Shown one piece after another: positions 36,301 to 47,517 of a DNA stretch of 49,610 nucleotides (its first letter is position 1; each line of letters opens with the position of its first letter). Origin of the DNA: Gnetum montanum (taxonomy: Eukaryota; Streptophyta; Gnetopsida; Gnetales; Gnetaceae); the NCBI GenBank assembly GCA_015680685.1, contig MNCI01004374.1:75087-124696 (forward strand). The letters are read 5' to 3'. The notes below the pieces were generated by a model. That model saw nothing but the letters and a program-made list of their open reading frames with translations, was not told the origin of the DNA and did not search any database. Made by a program: the position numbers and the translations under genes.

Positions 36301-36545
36301 TTGTTTTGTTGGGATGTTGCTGCTTGAACTTTATGCATATACCACAAAAATAATTGCTTTTTTTTTTTGGTTAAAATTCTCTTTTAAAGAAAAACATTTT
36401 CTAAAAATTGACATTTCAGGTTAAGAATTCAACTCATGCCTTGTGGACCTGGCATCGAAATCAGGACGCATATGGAAGTGCAGGTGATGAAATTTATATA
36501 GTGAGGCAACCAACACTGTGTGAAGTAAAATTTGCAACACAGTGA
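30318..36545 (+). CDS. Purple acid phosphatase, PAP15/phytase-like, seven exons
   Basis: A secreted dinuclear-metal phosphatase, probably hydrolysing phosphate esters, perhaps phytate as shown for Arabidopsis PAP15. Exons: 30318-30570, 30915-31106, 32078-32414, 35254-35471, 35623-35813, 35982-36260 and 36420-36545. All junctions keep phase, giving 531 residues, close to the family length. Residues 1-22 look like a signal peptide (LGLLLIEAVVV core). RSIPSTLDGPF and PEQI..SLS mark the N-terminal domain. All seven metal ligands are present: D194 (GDLG), D221 and Y224 (GDLVY), N278 (GNHD), H360 (VAAWH), H397 and H399 (GHVH). SSFGHGILE and DEIYIVRQP near the end fit the PAP15 clade. The start at 30318 is chosen over in-frame ATG 30210 because the upstream 36 residues would bury the signal peptide. 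Intron 1 is GC-AG; the others are GT-AG. No stop or frameshift occurs, so the gene looks functional. Expression is untested. Confidence 0.93.
30571..30914 (+). other. Intron 1 of the phosphatase gene, GC-AG type
   Basis: The boundary ACAG|GCAATA...ATGCAG|GGAATG is required by the protein: VT then G (split codon) then NAQIG, a conserved stretch. A GT donor four or more bases away would remove or break these residues. The AG|GCAA context matches the rare GC-AG class. Confidence 0.8.
31420..32045 (-). mobile_element. 3' end of a LINE (L1-like) in intron 2, antisense
   Basis: On the minus strand a frame from about 32043 reads LKISNCKTKYIECNF, then IEKHASGVLCDKRMPTKLKW and FYRTIIRSVILYSAEC, matching the C-terminal end of plant L1-type reverse transcriptase proteins. 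A broken FGHV block follows. The 3' end near 31430-31470 reads GTAGCCAACCCTATTTTGTT in element sense, close to the typical plant LINE tail (GTAGCC(A/G)ACCCCA...). It is 5'-truncated, as is usual for LINE copies, and ends about 32 bp before exon 3. Confidence 0.7.
32415..35253 (+). other. Intron 3 of the phosphatase gene (2.8 kb)
   Basis: The longest intron, starting GTATGT and ending GGCAG. It is AT-rich and contains no recognised element or extra exon. The protein is continuous across it (SWG-R-FMEPL), so no exon is missing. Confidence 0.85.
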
Positions 36546-37647
36546 AAACTGCAACTGAGAATTGCTTCATTAATAGGTGGTTGTATGGCATTTGTTTATT
36601 TATCTAATCTAAACATTGGTTACCAGTAACATGGTACCGCTGCAGACACTGAAACAGGTGGACTAATGGAGTGCTTCATGTGCAGTTTGTGAATCTTAAG
36701 AATCGATTGGAGAATTCCTTGAAGTTAAATTCCCTTTCATATTTGGTATGAACGCAAACCTGCTAGAAAAGTAGGCTGTATAAATGTTGAAAATAAAAAT
36801 CAATCAATTGATAAGGTCATTATAAATCTTATAAAATGTTTTCTATACTTCATATGTTTGAAATATTTTTATTAAAAAATTAAAATTTGAAGTAAGATGA
36901 AGAGACATGCATTTTAAAAGAAAAAAGAAAAAAGAAAAAGAAAAAGAAAGAAATTTGAAGCATTTGATGGGTGAATACAATGAATAATTGTCTCAAATAC
37001 TCATTAAAAATATTGTCTTTTCAATTTCCTAACCTCAATTAATTTGGCTCTATAATGTATAACTTGACTGCAATGAAATCCTATAAGTAGGAGGCCATGT
37101 ACCTATTGTAAGAGTTTTAACAATGGTAGAAGAAGAGTAATTATGTAGGAATTTTTAATAATGTTAAGTTTCTTAAATTTGTATTGAAACTTGTACAAAT
37201 TTGAATGGTATGAATGGTTAATGTTGACACGATAAAGGCCTTAAGATGATGGTGCATAAATTTGAATAGCTTTATAATTTTGGTGTTTTAGCATCTAATT
37301 TTGTTTCACCTTTTTCTAGATCTTCATTTTTTTCAAATAACTTAAAAAGAAGATTTATTAATAAAAAATGAAAATGTAATTAGGAGGGGTGTTGGAACAT
37401 GAAAGAGTGACTATAAATACACTTTAGGACATATAGCCAACATGATAATTTAGAAAACTATAAAGGAATATAATGATGCCTCAAGTATGAGGCATATTGG
37501 CAATCTTTTGCCTAACAAGACAATAAGCTAACCACTTGAGCCATACATCCTTAGCAAATTAAAGTACAATTGGAAATTTGCTCATCTTAGAGATGAACTA
37601 AAGATAATCAAAGGTTTATTTCTAGTGAAGGGAAAAATAAACAATGA
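36546..37647 (+). other. 3' untranslated and downstream region of the phosphatase gene
   Basis: A polyadenylation-type AATAAA lies at 36792-36797, about 250 bp after the stop. A purine run of AAAAAG/AAAGAAA repeats follows at 36918-36952. Beyond that nothing was recognised up to the solo LTR. Confidence 0.5.
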
Positions 37648-38616
37648 TGATGAGTGGTGGAGTAGTCCAACATCTAACCATATGAGATATGAGTGTTCAT
37701 GCGTAGCTCAGTTGAAATCTATAAACAAGGCAATGTGATTATGCTAGTAATTGGTTAAAGTTTGGGATCATTTTCTTCCCATGTAGAGCTAGTATAATCT
37801 ATGTATATGGTTTAGCTCTAAGTGAGGTGTATGATAAATGATGTTGTGTTGGCCATAACTCCTAGTTATGATGGCAAAGTGTAGAAATGATTCTCTAAGT
37901 CCAAGGAAATCGTAAAATAATCTACTAATCAATGTGTATGGTTTAGCTCTCAATAAGGTGTATGATAAATGATGTTGTGTTGGCCATAACTCCTAGCTAT
38001 GATGGCAAAGTGTGGAAATTATTCTAAGTCTAAGGAAATCGTAAAATAATATACTCTATCCTAGAGCGATGAGTATCTATTCCTGGCTTGTTGTACACAT
38101 GGTTCATGTAATCATCATTGGGATTACAAAGTGAGTTCAGTATTGAGCGAATCAAGTGAAACCACTACTAGGTTATCAAACGATTACACTTAATGCTTGA
38201 AACTAGTCATACTCATTCCACTTTACTATGAACAAGGAAAGTAAAGTATTTAAAAATGTAATTGATTAAACTAGGAAAACAATAAAGCTAAGTGGATGAT
38301 GCAATGATGAAAAGCAATCTCGATCTCTATTTCATCATGAACTATGCCCAAGTACACTTTACTCAAATAAAGACTTCAGACAATTGCTTAACATCACACT
38401 ATGGGCATTCACTCTCTATCGATGAACTACGAAAACAAACTGCAAGAATCTACCTAAAGTTGAAATGAAAAGTTATTTGACTATGGGCATAAGTATTTTA
38501 TTTATAAGCTGGCACATATGGAGCGATATCGAATATCTAACATTAAAGCTTGTGCCCCGATATTGGGGATCCAATATCGTGGCTTTGATATTGGATGCCT
38601 AATAGCTGTCGTGACA
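37648..38616 (-). repeat. Diverged solo LTR of the A/C family
   Basis: Starts TGATGAGTGG on the plus strand like the A and C LTRs, with matching blocks (TATGGTTTAGCTC, GGGATTACAAAG, CAATCTCGATCT) in the same order. A TATA-type TTATTTATAA lies at about 38498-38507, then GATATC-type palindromes (38522-38595). No internal element sequence adjoins either side. Flanks share AATG, at most a partial target duplication. The right limit is approximate. Confidence 0.65.
37801..38062. repeat. Tandem duplication (131-bp period) within the solo LTR
   Basis: Two copies start at 37801 and 37932, each with TATGGTTTAGCTC, GTTGTGTTGGCCATAACTCC and GGAAATCGTAAAATAAT. They differ at several positions, so the duplication is old. 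The other LTRs here have one copy. Confidence 0.8.
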
Positions 38617-39345
38617 AAATGTGATTTATCAAATAAATTTTATAAAATGGTCATCATTCTTGTACCAAACCATTTTCAACTTTAATATATAGATATTTCC
38701 TTCATAACCTTTTATTGTTAAATGCTATACTATCTTTTTTTATTGTTGTTGGTTTATTCAAAAATTTTGAAATCTAATTCCCTCCAAAATTCCTAACATG
38801 GCAAGATTCTAAATAATATTTTTAATTGTGTTATTGTAAGTCACCTTTAAGCATATAAAATTTTTGACATCTTTTATGATAGTTTTTTTTTTTTAAAAAA
38901 AAGAAGGTTGTCCACGGATTTGAAGAATAAGCTTATTGTAACAACTACCTAAATTATATAGACTCTAAATCTTAATAGGTAATGTATAAGCATAAGTCTC
39001 TTTTTCAAATTTTTTTTACCAAATGATAAATAAGTTTGAAATAAAAATTATAAGCTTATGGTCTAATTAAATAAGAGTTTAAAAATAATGTTTGAAAAAA
39101 ATCCGTTTTGAATGGTTAACTACAAATTGAATGTCTTTAGCTTGTTAGAAAATTTTATAATTTTGAATTTTTGAATCTTAAGGTAAGCTACGATGATTTT
39201 CATGGTATCGTTCAATAGTTAAGAAACTTCTTTTTGAGGATTAATTTATCTAGCAACCATGTTATTTGAGTTACAAATTACTATGCTTAAAAGGTGAGAC
39301 TTAAAAACTAAAAAAGTTTGTGTTAAAGCATTTTTTCAAGATTAT
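38617..39345. other. AT-rich stretch, nothing recognised
   Basis: No gene or repeat end is supported between the solo LTR and element C. Confidence 0.4.
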
Positions 39346-40250
39346 TGATGAGTGGCTAGGTACCCCTATGCCCAACCATGCGAATCACAAGCGTTCACAC
39401 ACAACTCAGTCAAATTTCGTAGATTGTGAGCACTTTGCATACACCAAACCTTAACTAGCAAAACCCTTTGTTAGAATAGTTGTTGTCTTCCCAACCTCAC
39501 TTGTGATGTTCTAGTGGCGATGGTTAAGTGAGATTGAGGCAACTGATTTTTATGGCTTTTTACTTTATCTTCTAGCATCTAATTCTCGTAATGGAAAGTA
39601 AGGAATGACATATTATGTAATCTATAATTATCCTAATCTAGGTCCTAACTCTTCTTAGCATAAGTATCCGATTCCATCTTCCGTGCACATCCTAAGCATT
39701 CCCTAACCACTACTGGGTTACCAGACGTTAAGCATCACTAGGTTGCCAAGTGTTGGGTTTATGTTTGAGATGGTCATACCTATGGTTCCTATGAACTATA
39801 AACGAGCGATAGCGATTAAAATAATAACAAGAGAAACTTAAGGAACTATTAAAGCATAGAAATATTAAACTATTAAATGCATTAAATGACTAAGTCCAAT
39901 TGCTGCAAGGAATGATTGAAAAGCTCATCTTTATTGTTGTTTACGCCAATGGGCTCAGGTACATCAGCACTTGAATAAAGAGCTGGACACCTTTCTTACA
40001 CCTACTGCGGGCACTTGGAAAATATTCTAACTCTCACAGAAACAAACTGCAAGAGCTTCGCTACAACTGACAAAAAGGTACCTAAGTAAGGCGAGAGCCC
40101 TCTTATTTATAGGCTGAAATAGGCTCCACGTAAACGGGGCCACGTCAACGCATGGAAGGATGCGTTGATGAGGTCGCATTGACTTGGCCGCATATACGCG
40201 ACCCTGTATACGCGGCCTAGTCGACGCATCGACTATTTGACACTTCATCA
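39346..40250 (-). repeat. 3' LTR of element C
   Basis: 905 bp; on the plus strand it begins TGATGAGTGG and ends CACTTCATCA. In element sense U3 opens with a cluster of CGTCGAC and GCGTATAC motifs (about 40128-40240), then a TATA-type box (TATTTATAG on the plus strand, 40104-40112). The bases before it are ATTAT; the partner flank is outside the window. Confidence 0.85.
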
Positions 40251-40262
40251 TACCCCCACGAC
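40251..40262 (-). promoter_or_regulatory. Polypurine tract of element C
   Basis: The plus strand reads TACCCCCACGAC, giving GTCGTGGGGGTA in element sense, identical to the tract of element B. Confidence 0.8.
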
Positions 40263-40425
40263 TGAGTAAAAACTCATCCTCGAGTTCCTCTACAATTTGG
40301 AAGGTATGGACTTTTATTTACAACACACATAACTTGACACACACATGACACACGCACATAACACAACACCTTGCTAGTCTTGGATTCTCTACTGTGTAGA
40401 AAGATGCAAAAATTACCAGAGAAGA

Positions 40426-43281
40426 TCACATCGTCCTTGGTGGCAGTGGTTCCGATGGACCTTCACTAGCCTCTGGCCCATGTGGCAGCGGTGGCACGAA
40501 TAATAGCTACCCCGCAGTAGCTGCAACTTCTGGAGGCAACTGGAAAGCCTTCAAGAGGGCCCTCATCTTTTCCTCCTTACTTTTGGGATCATTCACTATC
40601 CAGGTGTCTTCACTAATGTGTGCTAGGATAGGAAGCTCCCAAGGGCACGGCAGCGTAGGGAAAAGTTCTTTCAAGTTGACAAACCAGGTTGCAAATTGTT
40701 TTCGTTCGATGTCGAATGCTCAAATTGATGTCTACAGCTGTTGGTAGTCATTCATTTGAGGGGCCAAGTTCTCCGTGACCATACGTTGTTCTTCAAATCG
40801 CGTGCAAAGAACCTCGAGTTCTGCATTTGCTATTTACAATTTTTGTTTCGTTGCTTTGTGCACTTGGAACTTGCCCTCGTATAGAGAATACGAGGCGACC
40901 ACTTGCTTTTCCAATTCAGATTGTGGTCTCTCGGCTGTGAGCATAGCCAGGTTTGCATAGTGAAGGTTGGCAAGCTTCATATACTCTTTCATTTCTTCAA
41001 TATGCAGTTCCTTAAGGCAGATTTCAGCTTGATTATAGGCATTCAATCCATTAAAAATAGGTTGCCATAGCTCACCTCCTTCTCAAAGCTGTTGGAGCAC
41101 TTGGTTCATCTTAGCCTTTGTGACTTGAATATGTTTCTCATTCACTTCCTTTTGCAATCCCACTTGGTCCCTGTAATGATTCTTAACTTTTTTAAATTTT
41201 AGGGCCTTATTCTTCCAAGCAGCGATTTCGATGGCAGATTTCTATTGTAAGGTTTGAACCTCCTCCATGGACAAATTTTGATTCTCAGTGGCCAACCTTC
41301 TCACATCATCATTCACCCTAGTTAGCTCTTCCTGCTGTTGGTGAATAAAATTTTTCATGTGCTCATTTTCAGCACTAACATTACGCAGGCGATGGACCTC
41401 TGCAGTCAACCTGACATTCTCTTGGCGAACCTCTGTCAAGTCCTTGTTTACATGATATGTCTGACCATCTGCCAAGGACTTATCAAGGATCATCAACTCT
41501 TGCTCATCCTCAACAATCTGAAGTTTGACCTGAAGCTGTTGAAAAGATTCATCTCTAGTAAGCTCATGGTTGAGGAGAGCTGGATCAGCAAGTTGGATCC
41601 TTAAGTGAGCAACCTCTATTGCCAAGCATTGAAAAGAGGCTTAAGCAGCTTCAAGTTGCCCTTCTAAAATAAGGCTCTTACCCCTTGCCGAGAGCATCTT
41701 TGACTGTGTTGCAGTGATGTTATCCGGAAGGTCAAAGACATCTAGAAGCGATTGCTTGGTTCCCACCAGTCGGTCAAATAGTTCTTCATGTTGTGCTGCA
41801 TCAATCTTGCTACATGAAGTTCTAGCAGATGCCTATACATCTTGAAGTCCATGTACGTCTGGTATAGGTGTCGCCAGTGCATTGAGAGTCGTAGCAATCG
41901 TATCAGCAACCACATCAACCGCAATCTCCTATCCTTGGTGCTGCATCACTGGGACTGTCGCCCCCTTGCCATCTTCCAAGCATATCGAGAAGGTAGCGGC
42001 ATTCCCTGAAATTTCAGGGAATAGCTATTGAGTTGATATCGTTACCTCTCGGATGCTAGGATCTGTTCTTGCTGGCACTTGCATTCAGGCAATGAAGAAC
42101 ATCGGCCATGCTCTTTCTAGCAAACTAACTGATCAAGCCACTTGCTCTAGGTGGCTCATTGCAGGGCGATAGACCAAAGGATCTTCTCCTCCACCGGTCC
42201 TTCCAGATTACTCTTGTTGGCTCAAGAGCGATTGTTGGATTTCATGGATGTGTTCTGCAATAGTTTGCTAACCCAACCTCGTTGTTTATGTAGGTGGTGG
42301 AGGTCGTTGCTGCTCTTCCTTTGTCTGTGTAGTGGCAAGAGTCCTATCCTTCATCATTTTGCACCATGAGGCAATTGGGGCTTGCCAAAGTGTATCATTG
42401 GCATATCGTGCTATCCATGCCTGTTTGCACAACTTTCTGATTAGGCAGGGGAAGGGGAGAGCTTGTCTTCCATGTTTGCTTTCAGCAAACCTCTTTTCAA
42501 TTTCCAAGAATAACAACTGTGGAAGACTCATTGGAAATTTCCCACTTAAGGTAGCACATGCATGAGCAGAGAAGGTCATGATTTTGCTGGGTCTCACCAT
42601 TAGGTTTAGGTGGTAAGACACGATCTTCAAATACACTCTCTCTGTGGTGGTTAGAGTGCCAAACTCCTTGCGATCTACCCCATAGCATTACTTGATCCAC
42701 TCCCCTTTTACCTTAGGGTATACTTATTTCGGGATCTCTGCCACATCTGCTTTGGTCTCTGGCAACCCCAGAGCTTGTGTGATTGCTTCTGTAGATTAAG
42801 AGACATAGATGTCTTTAATTCTTACTCTAGACCCTAGTTTCCGATTTGTCCAGAAGAGATAAGTCTCTCCTAGTTACCATTCACCATTGGTTGTGATAAT
42901 TGGCCACATAGGAGAGTTTTGTAGTTGAAGTCTCACATCTTCTGGTGCGTTCTCAAGAAATGGTCCAAATTTTAACTCTTGTAGAACTATTCGTTGCACT
43001 TCTCGTGGCTTGATAGCATCAAGACATGCTTAGGTCAGGGTGACCTCAAGTCGTGGTGCTATCCCTAGAGTTTCATCCCCTTGTGATTGCTCGCTAGACA
43101 TCTTCTCTTCGGGAATCTAATAGATAGATTCCACAACAAGTCCCTCGTAGAGGGGGCCAGTTGCATGAGAGCCCTCTACATGCTCTGGTTGCTGCACGTC
43201 TCGTCCCCTTCCTGTTCGTGGACGCTTGTCCCTAGGTTGTGATGGTCCTTCGCCCCTTGGATGCCTTGGTTTTTGTGCCAT
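40426..43281 (-). pseudogene. ORF3 of element C (unknown, partly coiled coil)
   Basis: About 951 codons from ATG 43281 (MAQKPRHPRGEGPSQPRDK) to TGA at 40426-40428, nearly the same length as ORF3 of B. Residues about 100-330 form a globular-looking part: SPMWPI, LGETYLFW, ERVYLKIVSYHLN, SGKFPMSLPQLLFLEIEKRF, ALPFPCLIRKLC. Residues about 500-870 are heptad-like and rich in Glu, Gln and Leu; the best open piece is 41625-41242. LFPTLPCPWE and KMRALLKAF lie near the C-terminus. Stops are mostly TAG/TAA where B or a neighbouring copy has Gln or Lys. No membrane segment or signal peptide was found. It sits in the position of Athila env-like genes, but no envelope feature is visible. Confidence 0.65.
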
Positions 43282-43536
43282 TTGCAATGAAACATAACCA
43301 CCCATTAGACTGTGCACAAGTAGCTCAAAATGACCCTTATACACCTTCTTAGTTTGACTAAGTTACGATGCTAGCATGGGCATTCCATTAAATCCCTCAA
43401 AGTGTTTTTATGGGTTAGAGCAAAAAACAACAAGGGATAAGTTGGAGTTTAAGCTATTTTTTTCGTTTCTTCCCTTTAGATGTGTGAAGTCTTAATTAAC
43501 TAATTAATTAATTACACATAGGCTTCACACCCCCCC

Positions 43537-43592
43537 NNNNNNNNNNNNNNNNNNNNNNNNNNNNNNNNNNNNNNNNNNNNNNNNNNNNNNNN
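43537..43592. other. Assembly gap of 56 N
   Basis: The run of N follows a C7 homopolymer (43530-43536). It lies between ORF3 and its candidate promoter. Confidence 0.95.
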
Positions 43593-43748
43593 TAAGAGCA
43601 TACCTCTAAGTGCTTAAGAGGGTAAGGATCAGTTGATGTGGACACGCGATAGAACATAGGTGCTTGGGAAGAAGTTAGGCAGAAAAAAATGGCAAAATCT
43701 CCCCCCAATTTGTTTGCAAAATGATGGAAATCTTAGGCACAATGGGCA

Positions 43749-43845
43749 TATATATAGGGGTTGGACATTGTGTTGACGGGGCCGCGTATACGTAGCCGCG
43801 TATACGCAAGGGGCTGTGTATATGGGGCCCCATATACAAAGGGGG
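43749..43845 (-). promoter_or_regulatory. Candidate internal promoter before ORF3, element C
   Basis: In element sense, paired palindromes (GGGGCCCC, two CGTATACG copies near 43784-43811) are followed by a TATA box (TATATATAG on the plus strand, 43749-43757). ORF3 starts about 470 bp downstream. CGTATACG-like motifs also lie in this element's own LTR U3 (about 40190-40215). Confidence 0.5.
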
Positions 43846-43899
43846 TTGCACTCGTTGACCAGCAAGAAAAAACCTGAAAAGATGAATTTGAAACACCAA

Positions 43900-45380
43900 A
43901 TTGGGGTGGTTGAAGAGCGTGAAAGACCTGAAATGTAGTTGAGGACAAGAGGAAGGGAAGTTGAGCTAGAAAAAGAGTTAAAGGTAGGAGAATGTGGTGA
44001 GAAAGAACTCCGCAAAGAAGAAATCAAGTGATGGGACCATGAAAACAATCAACCATGTAATCAAAAGGATGGGAGACTAACAAGCGAGGCCAAGAATATG
44101 CAAGTGGTTCCTCCCCATAGCAGATGGTAGCCTTAGTAGCCCTTGCATATCCTCAACACTAGAGTCCATGGGCCCCAGGGTCAAGAAATGGTGCTCGCAA
44201 GTTAATACCCCCACCTAGGAGATCCCACCAAGGCATTAGAAGTACATGGAACACATGACAAACTTTCAAAAAATAAGTTGGGGAGTGAGGTGAGTTATGG
44301 AGAGAAATAGGTGAAGAGAGAAATGAGAGGATTGGAATTCCAATCATTGGTCACGTGAAACCCCATGTGAAGTTGTGGTTTAAGTGACCCAGGAGGACCT
44401 TTCCTAAGTTTAGACCCAAAACCAACCTCATATAGTGACATCGCAGCAATAGGCGAAGCCTCATCCGTCCACCAAGGATCAAAGTGCACCCACAGGAAAC
44501 CACCACGCCAATAAGCATAAGAGGAAGGAAGTGAAACGGGACTAAGTTAGAGGGGATGGAGTGAGTCCCATAACTCATTTTGGTGGCTCGTGAAAGGCAG
44601 TCTAAGGAGTGTTCTTTGAATTCTCACATAGTTATGATTTTATTTTTTCATTTTCTTGTTATTTCGTGGGAACCACATCATGCAAAGACCCATGCTTTTT
44701 TGCATTCATTTGACCAAGGGATGTGCTTTGACTCATGTTTTTTTTTTAAATTTTTGAATTTTTTATGGTGAGGACCACACCATGCAAGGTCGAATTGCCC
44801 AGGAGCTTCCTTGTAGAGAAGAACGTGGAGTGGTATGAAATTCGTAAGGACACACTGGTGACTTGGGGGACAGAAGAGGACGATGAATGTTGCATTCCCC
44901 TTGAAGTCACACCCAATTCAAACCATTGGATCATCCCTAAGTCTGGGAACTGCACATGTCACACATTAATTACAATGTTTTTAAGTGAAGGGGTTGCATG
45001 TGTCCAAAGGAAGGAAAACCATAGAGTGGGTGAATGGGTGGATGACGTGGGCTCACTGCCAATTTTATGAGATGAAAAGAGATGCAACGTCCAAGGACAA
45101 CAATGCGAGGGTAGGAGCGAGATAACTAGGTGGACTATTTCACGTAACCCCTCACAACGAAAACCATCCACGCTAGACACCTAATGACAAGAAGACGACT
45201 TATTAGCAACCATTTGAAAATTAAACACACACATGCATCAATAAGAAACAAAGAATTGGAAAAGTAAGTAAAGAAAGGAAAAGTTAGTAAGAAGTGGAAA
45301 ATGTACAAACGATGTTAAAAAAAAGTGTAAAACAAAAAATTTCAAAAATAATGAGGAGGGTGGTGGAATGGGTTAGCACA
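43900..45380 (-). other. Spacer between pol and ORF3, element C
   Basis: No gene is supported. It holds the CCCATGGGGCCC-like block (44166-44177), the CATGCAAG dimer (44612-44793), the CCCCTTGAAGTCACACCC block (44899-44916) and an A-rich run (45230-45350), all in the same order as in B. Confidence 0.5.
44612..44793 (-). repeat. Tandem dimer in the spacer of element C
   Basis: In element sense two units open CCTTGCATGGTGTGGTCC and CTTTGCATGATGTGGTTCCC and close near CAAAGCACATCCCTTGG and CAAAGAACACTCCTTAG. They match the dimer of element B at 22911-23084. Confidence 0.65.
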
Positions 45381-45388
45381 GAGGATGG

Positions 45389-45406
45389 TCTCCCCCACGA
45401 CTGGGC
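45389..45406 (-). promoter_or_regulatory. Internal polypurine-like tract of element C
   Basis: In element sense GCCCAGTCGTGGGGGAGA, directly after integrase. Nearly the same as the tract before the 3' LTR. Confidence 0.55.
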
Positions 45407-46610
45407 AAAAAGGAGGAGACGTGAAAGATGGAACAAGGTTGTCCTGGTGATGATGAGGCGGTAGCACTGGTTAGGTGGAGTTCACAAAAAGGTTTTAGTT
45501 GTTGCCAGTTGACCAATTGCGTTCGTGTGGGGGTACTCAGGTTTGTGGATAAGCAAGGCCCCAGATGGAAAGGTTTTAGAGACAATGTAAGGTCCCTCCC
45601 ACAATGTTTGAAACTTGGTTGGTTGTGGTACATGTGTGGAGTTCCAACACAACACCTTGTCTCCACATCTGAATGTGACCTTCTGAATTCTAAGATCATG
45701 ACATTTTTTATTGTAGGCCTTGTCGATCTCATTTGAAGACAAGGCCACTGATCAATTCTCATTTAGCACACTTAGGTTGATAAGTCGTCCACGTTGTGCT
45801 AGTGGTAGGTCAAGACCTAAGTCATTGGCTGTGGATAGTGTTTGGAGTTCTACCTGGATTGAAAGTTTTAGTAGCTTACTGTACACTAACTCATAGGGAG
45901 AGGAACCTATAGGAAGCTTCCAAGTGGAGAGATAGGCCCAAAGGGCATTGTCAAGTTTGGTGCTCCAATCCCTCCTATATTTGATGATGGTTTGAGTGAG
46001 GATCTTGGTGATCTCCCTATTGGTAACTTCAGCCTCCTCGTTAGCTTGGGAGTGGTAAGGTGTTATAAATTTATGGGTAACCTCCAAGTGTTGCATGAGT
46101 TTACGAAAAGTGACACCTGTGAAATGGGTCCCATTGTCCGAGATGAGTGCACGTGGAATTCCAAACCTGTTGACAATTTTCTGTTGGAAAAATCGTATAG
46201 TGGTGTTTGAGGAACAATCGACGATGGCTGCCACCTCCACCCACTTTGTGCAGTAGTCCACATCTATGATGATATACACCTTTTCATTGGACAAGGGTGT
46301 GATGGGTCCCATGAAATCGATGCCCCAAATGTCGAAGGGCTCTAGTGGTTGGATCCACTGTTGAGGTCCCTCCATTTGTGTAATGATCCCACCATCTCTC
46401 TGGCATCGTTCACAGGAGCGAGTGAACCATTGTGTGTCCCTAAAAATTATGGGCCAATAATATCCTGCAAGTAAGATCTTAATGGTTATACGGTGTCCAG
46501 CATAGTGGCCCCCACAAGGGCCCTCATGAGCATCTTGGAGGATGCATAGTGTATCATCATTAGGGATACACCATCAAACCAGGCCATCTACGCATATCTT
46601 ATAAAGGTGG
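45407..46610 (-). pseudogene. Integrase of element C
   Basis: The HHCC zinc domain (HEGPCGGHYAG...CERCQRDGG, about 46540-46390) is followed by a 207-codon open frame (46375-45752) with all three catalytic residues in context: WGIDFMGP, SDNGTHF and EAEVTNREI. A stop at 45749-45751 separates the C-terminal part, 45748-45482, which holds LWEGPYIVSKTFPSGALLIH. No chromodomain is seen. Compared with B this copy is younger or less decayed, but the stop, and others upstream, suggest it is not functional. Confidence 0.85.
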
Positions 46611-46657
46611 CCATTGATTTCCATGAAGTGCTTGGCCTTATGGAGAAACTATTGTTT

Positions 46658-47517
46658 CTACCGATGGTCCCACTCCTTTGGAAACTCCTGAGTTGTGAGA
46701 TAGGTGAGGATGTGGCTGAACCAAGGTGATGCTTTGAACACCTGCGAATCGATTGCACCTACGAAGAGGAGTTCATTTGGAAATTGGTCAAAGAGGGGCT
46801 CCTCCTCTTCTGTGTCATCCCATTGCAACTGAGACAAGTGGTTAGTAACCACATTCTTGGTCCCCTTCCAATATACCATAGTGAGGTCAAATTTTTGAAG
46901 AATCACCAGCCACTAGATGATGCGGAGGCTCACCGTTGGTTTGTTCATCAGGAACTGGATAGCACTATGGTCAATATGCATGAACACCTTGTATCCAAGG
47001 ACATAGTGTTAGAATTTTTCCAAGGCAAACACCATCACCATCAACTCCTTGTCGATGGTGGTGTAGCTAAGCTGAGCACCCACAATGCTATAGCTTGCAT
47101 AGTGAATATAGTATGGATTTTTTTGATCATCACACTATGTAATCACAGCTCCCAAGGCATAATTGGATGCATCCATCATGATGTGGAAGGGTCTAGACCA
47201 ATCAGGTGCATGTAGAACTAGAGTCTCTATGAGTTTCTATTTAAGTGTTTGAAATGCAGATTCACATTCCTTGGTCCAAATGAATGGAGCATCTTTCTTT
47301 GTGAGTTCCACCAACAGCTTGGCAATCTTTGAGAAATTTTCGATGAAGCACCGGTAGTAACCAATGTGGCCAAGGAATGATCAAACATCTTTTACAGTGC
47401 TTGGTTTTCGGGTAATTCCTTGGATGACCTTGATATTTTTAGGATCCATCCTAATCCTTGTCTATGAGATACAATGCCCTAGCAAAATGTCCTCTTGGAC
47501 CATTAAGTGGCTTTTTT
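46658..47517 (-). pseudogene. RNase H and connection region of element C
   Basis: Recognised blocks in order are the FLGHIGYYR-like connection (near 47370), MMDASNYALG (about 47180-47150, with the catalytic Asp present), DKELMVMVFALEKF and WKGTKNVVTNHLSQL (near 46860-46815, where B has VVADHLSQL). The last 83 codons, 46906-46658, are open. Single stops interrupt the rest. Confidence 0.75.

Noticed and set aside
40426-43281. Calling ORF3 an envelope gene
   Set aside because: Its position fits Athila env-like genes, but no signal peptide, membrane segment or fusion-type feature is visible.
43773-43845. Palindromic CpG cluster as a CRISPR-like or origin-like array
   Set aside because: Units are irregular and lie in the promoter region of a plant LTR element; no spacer-repeat pattern exists.
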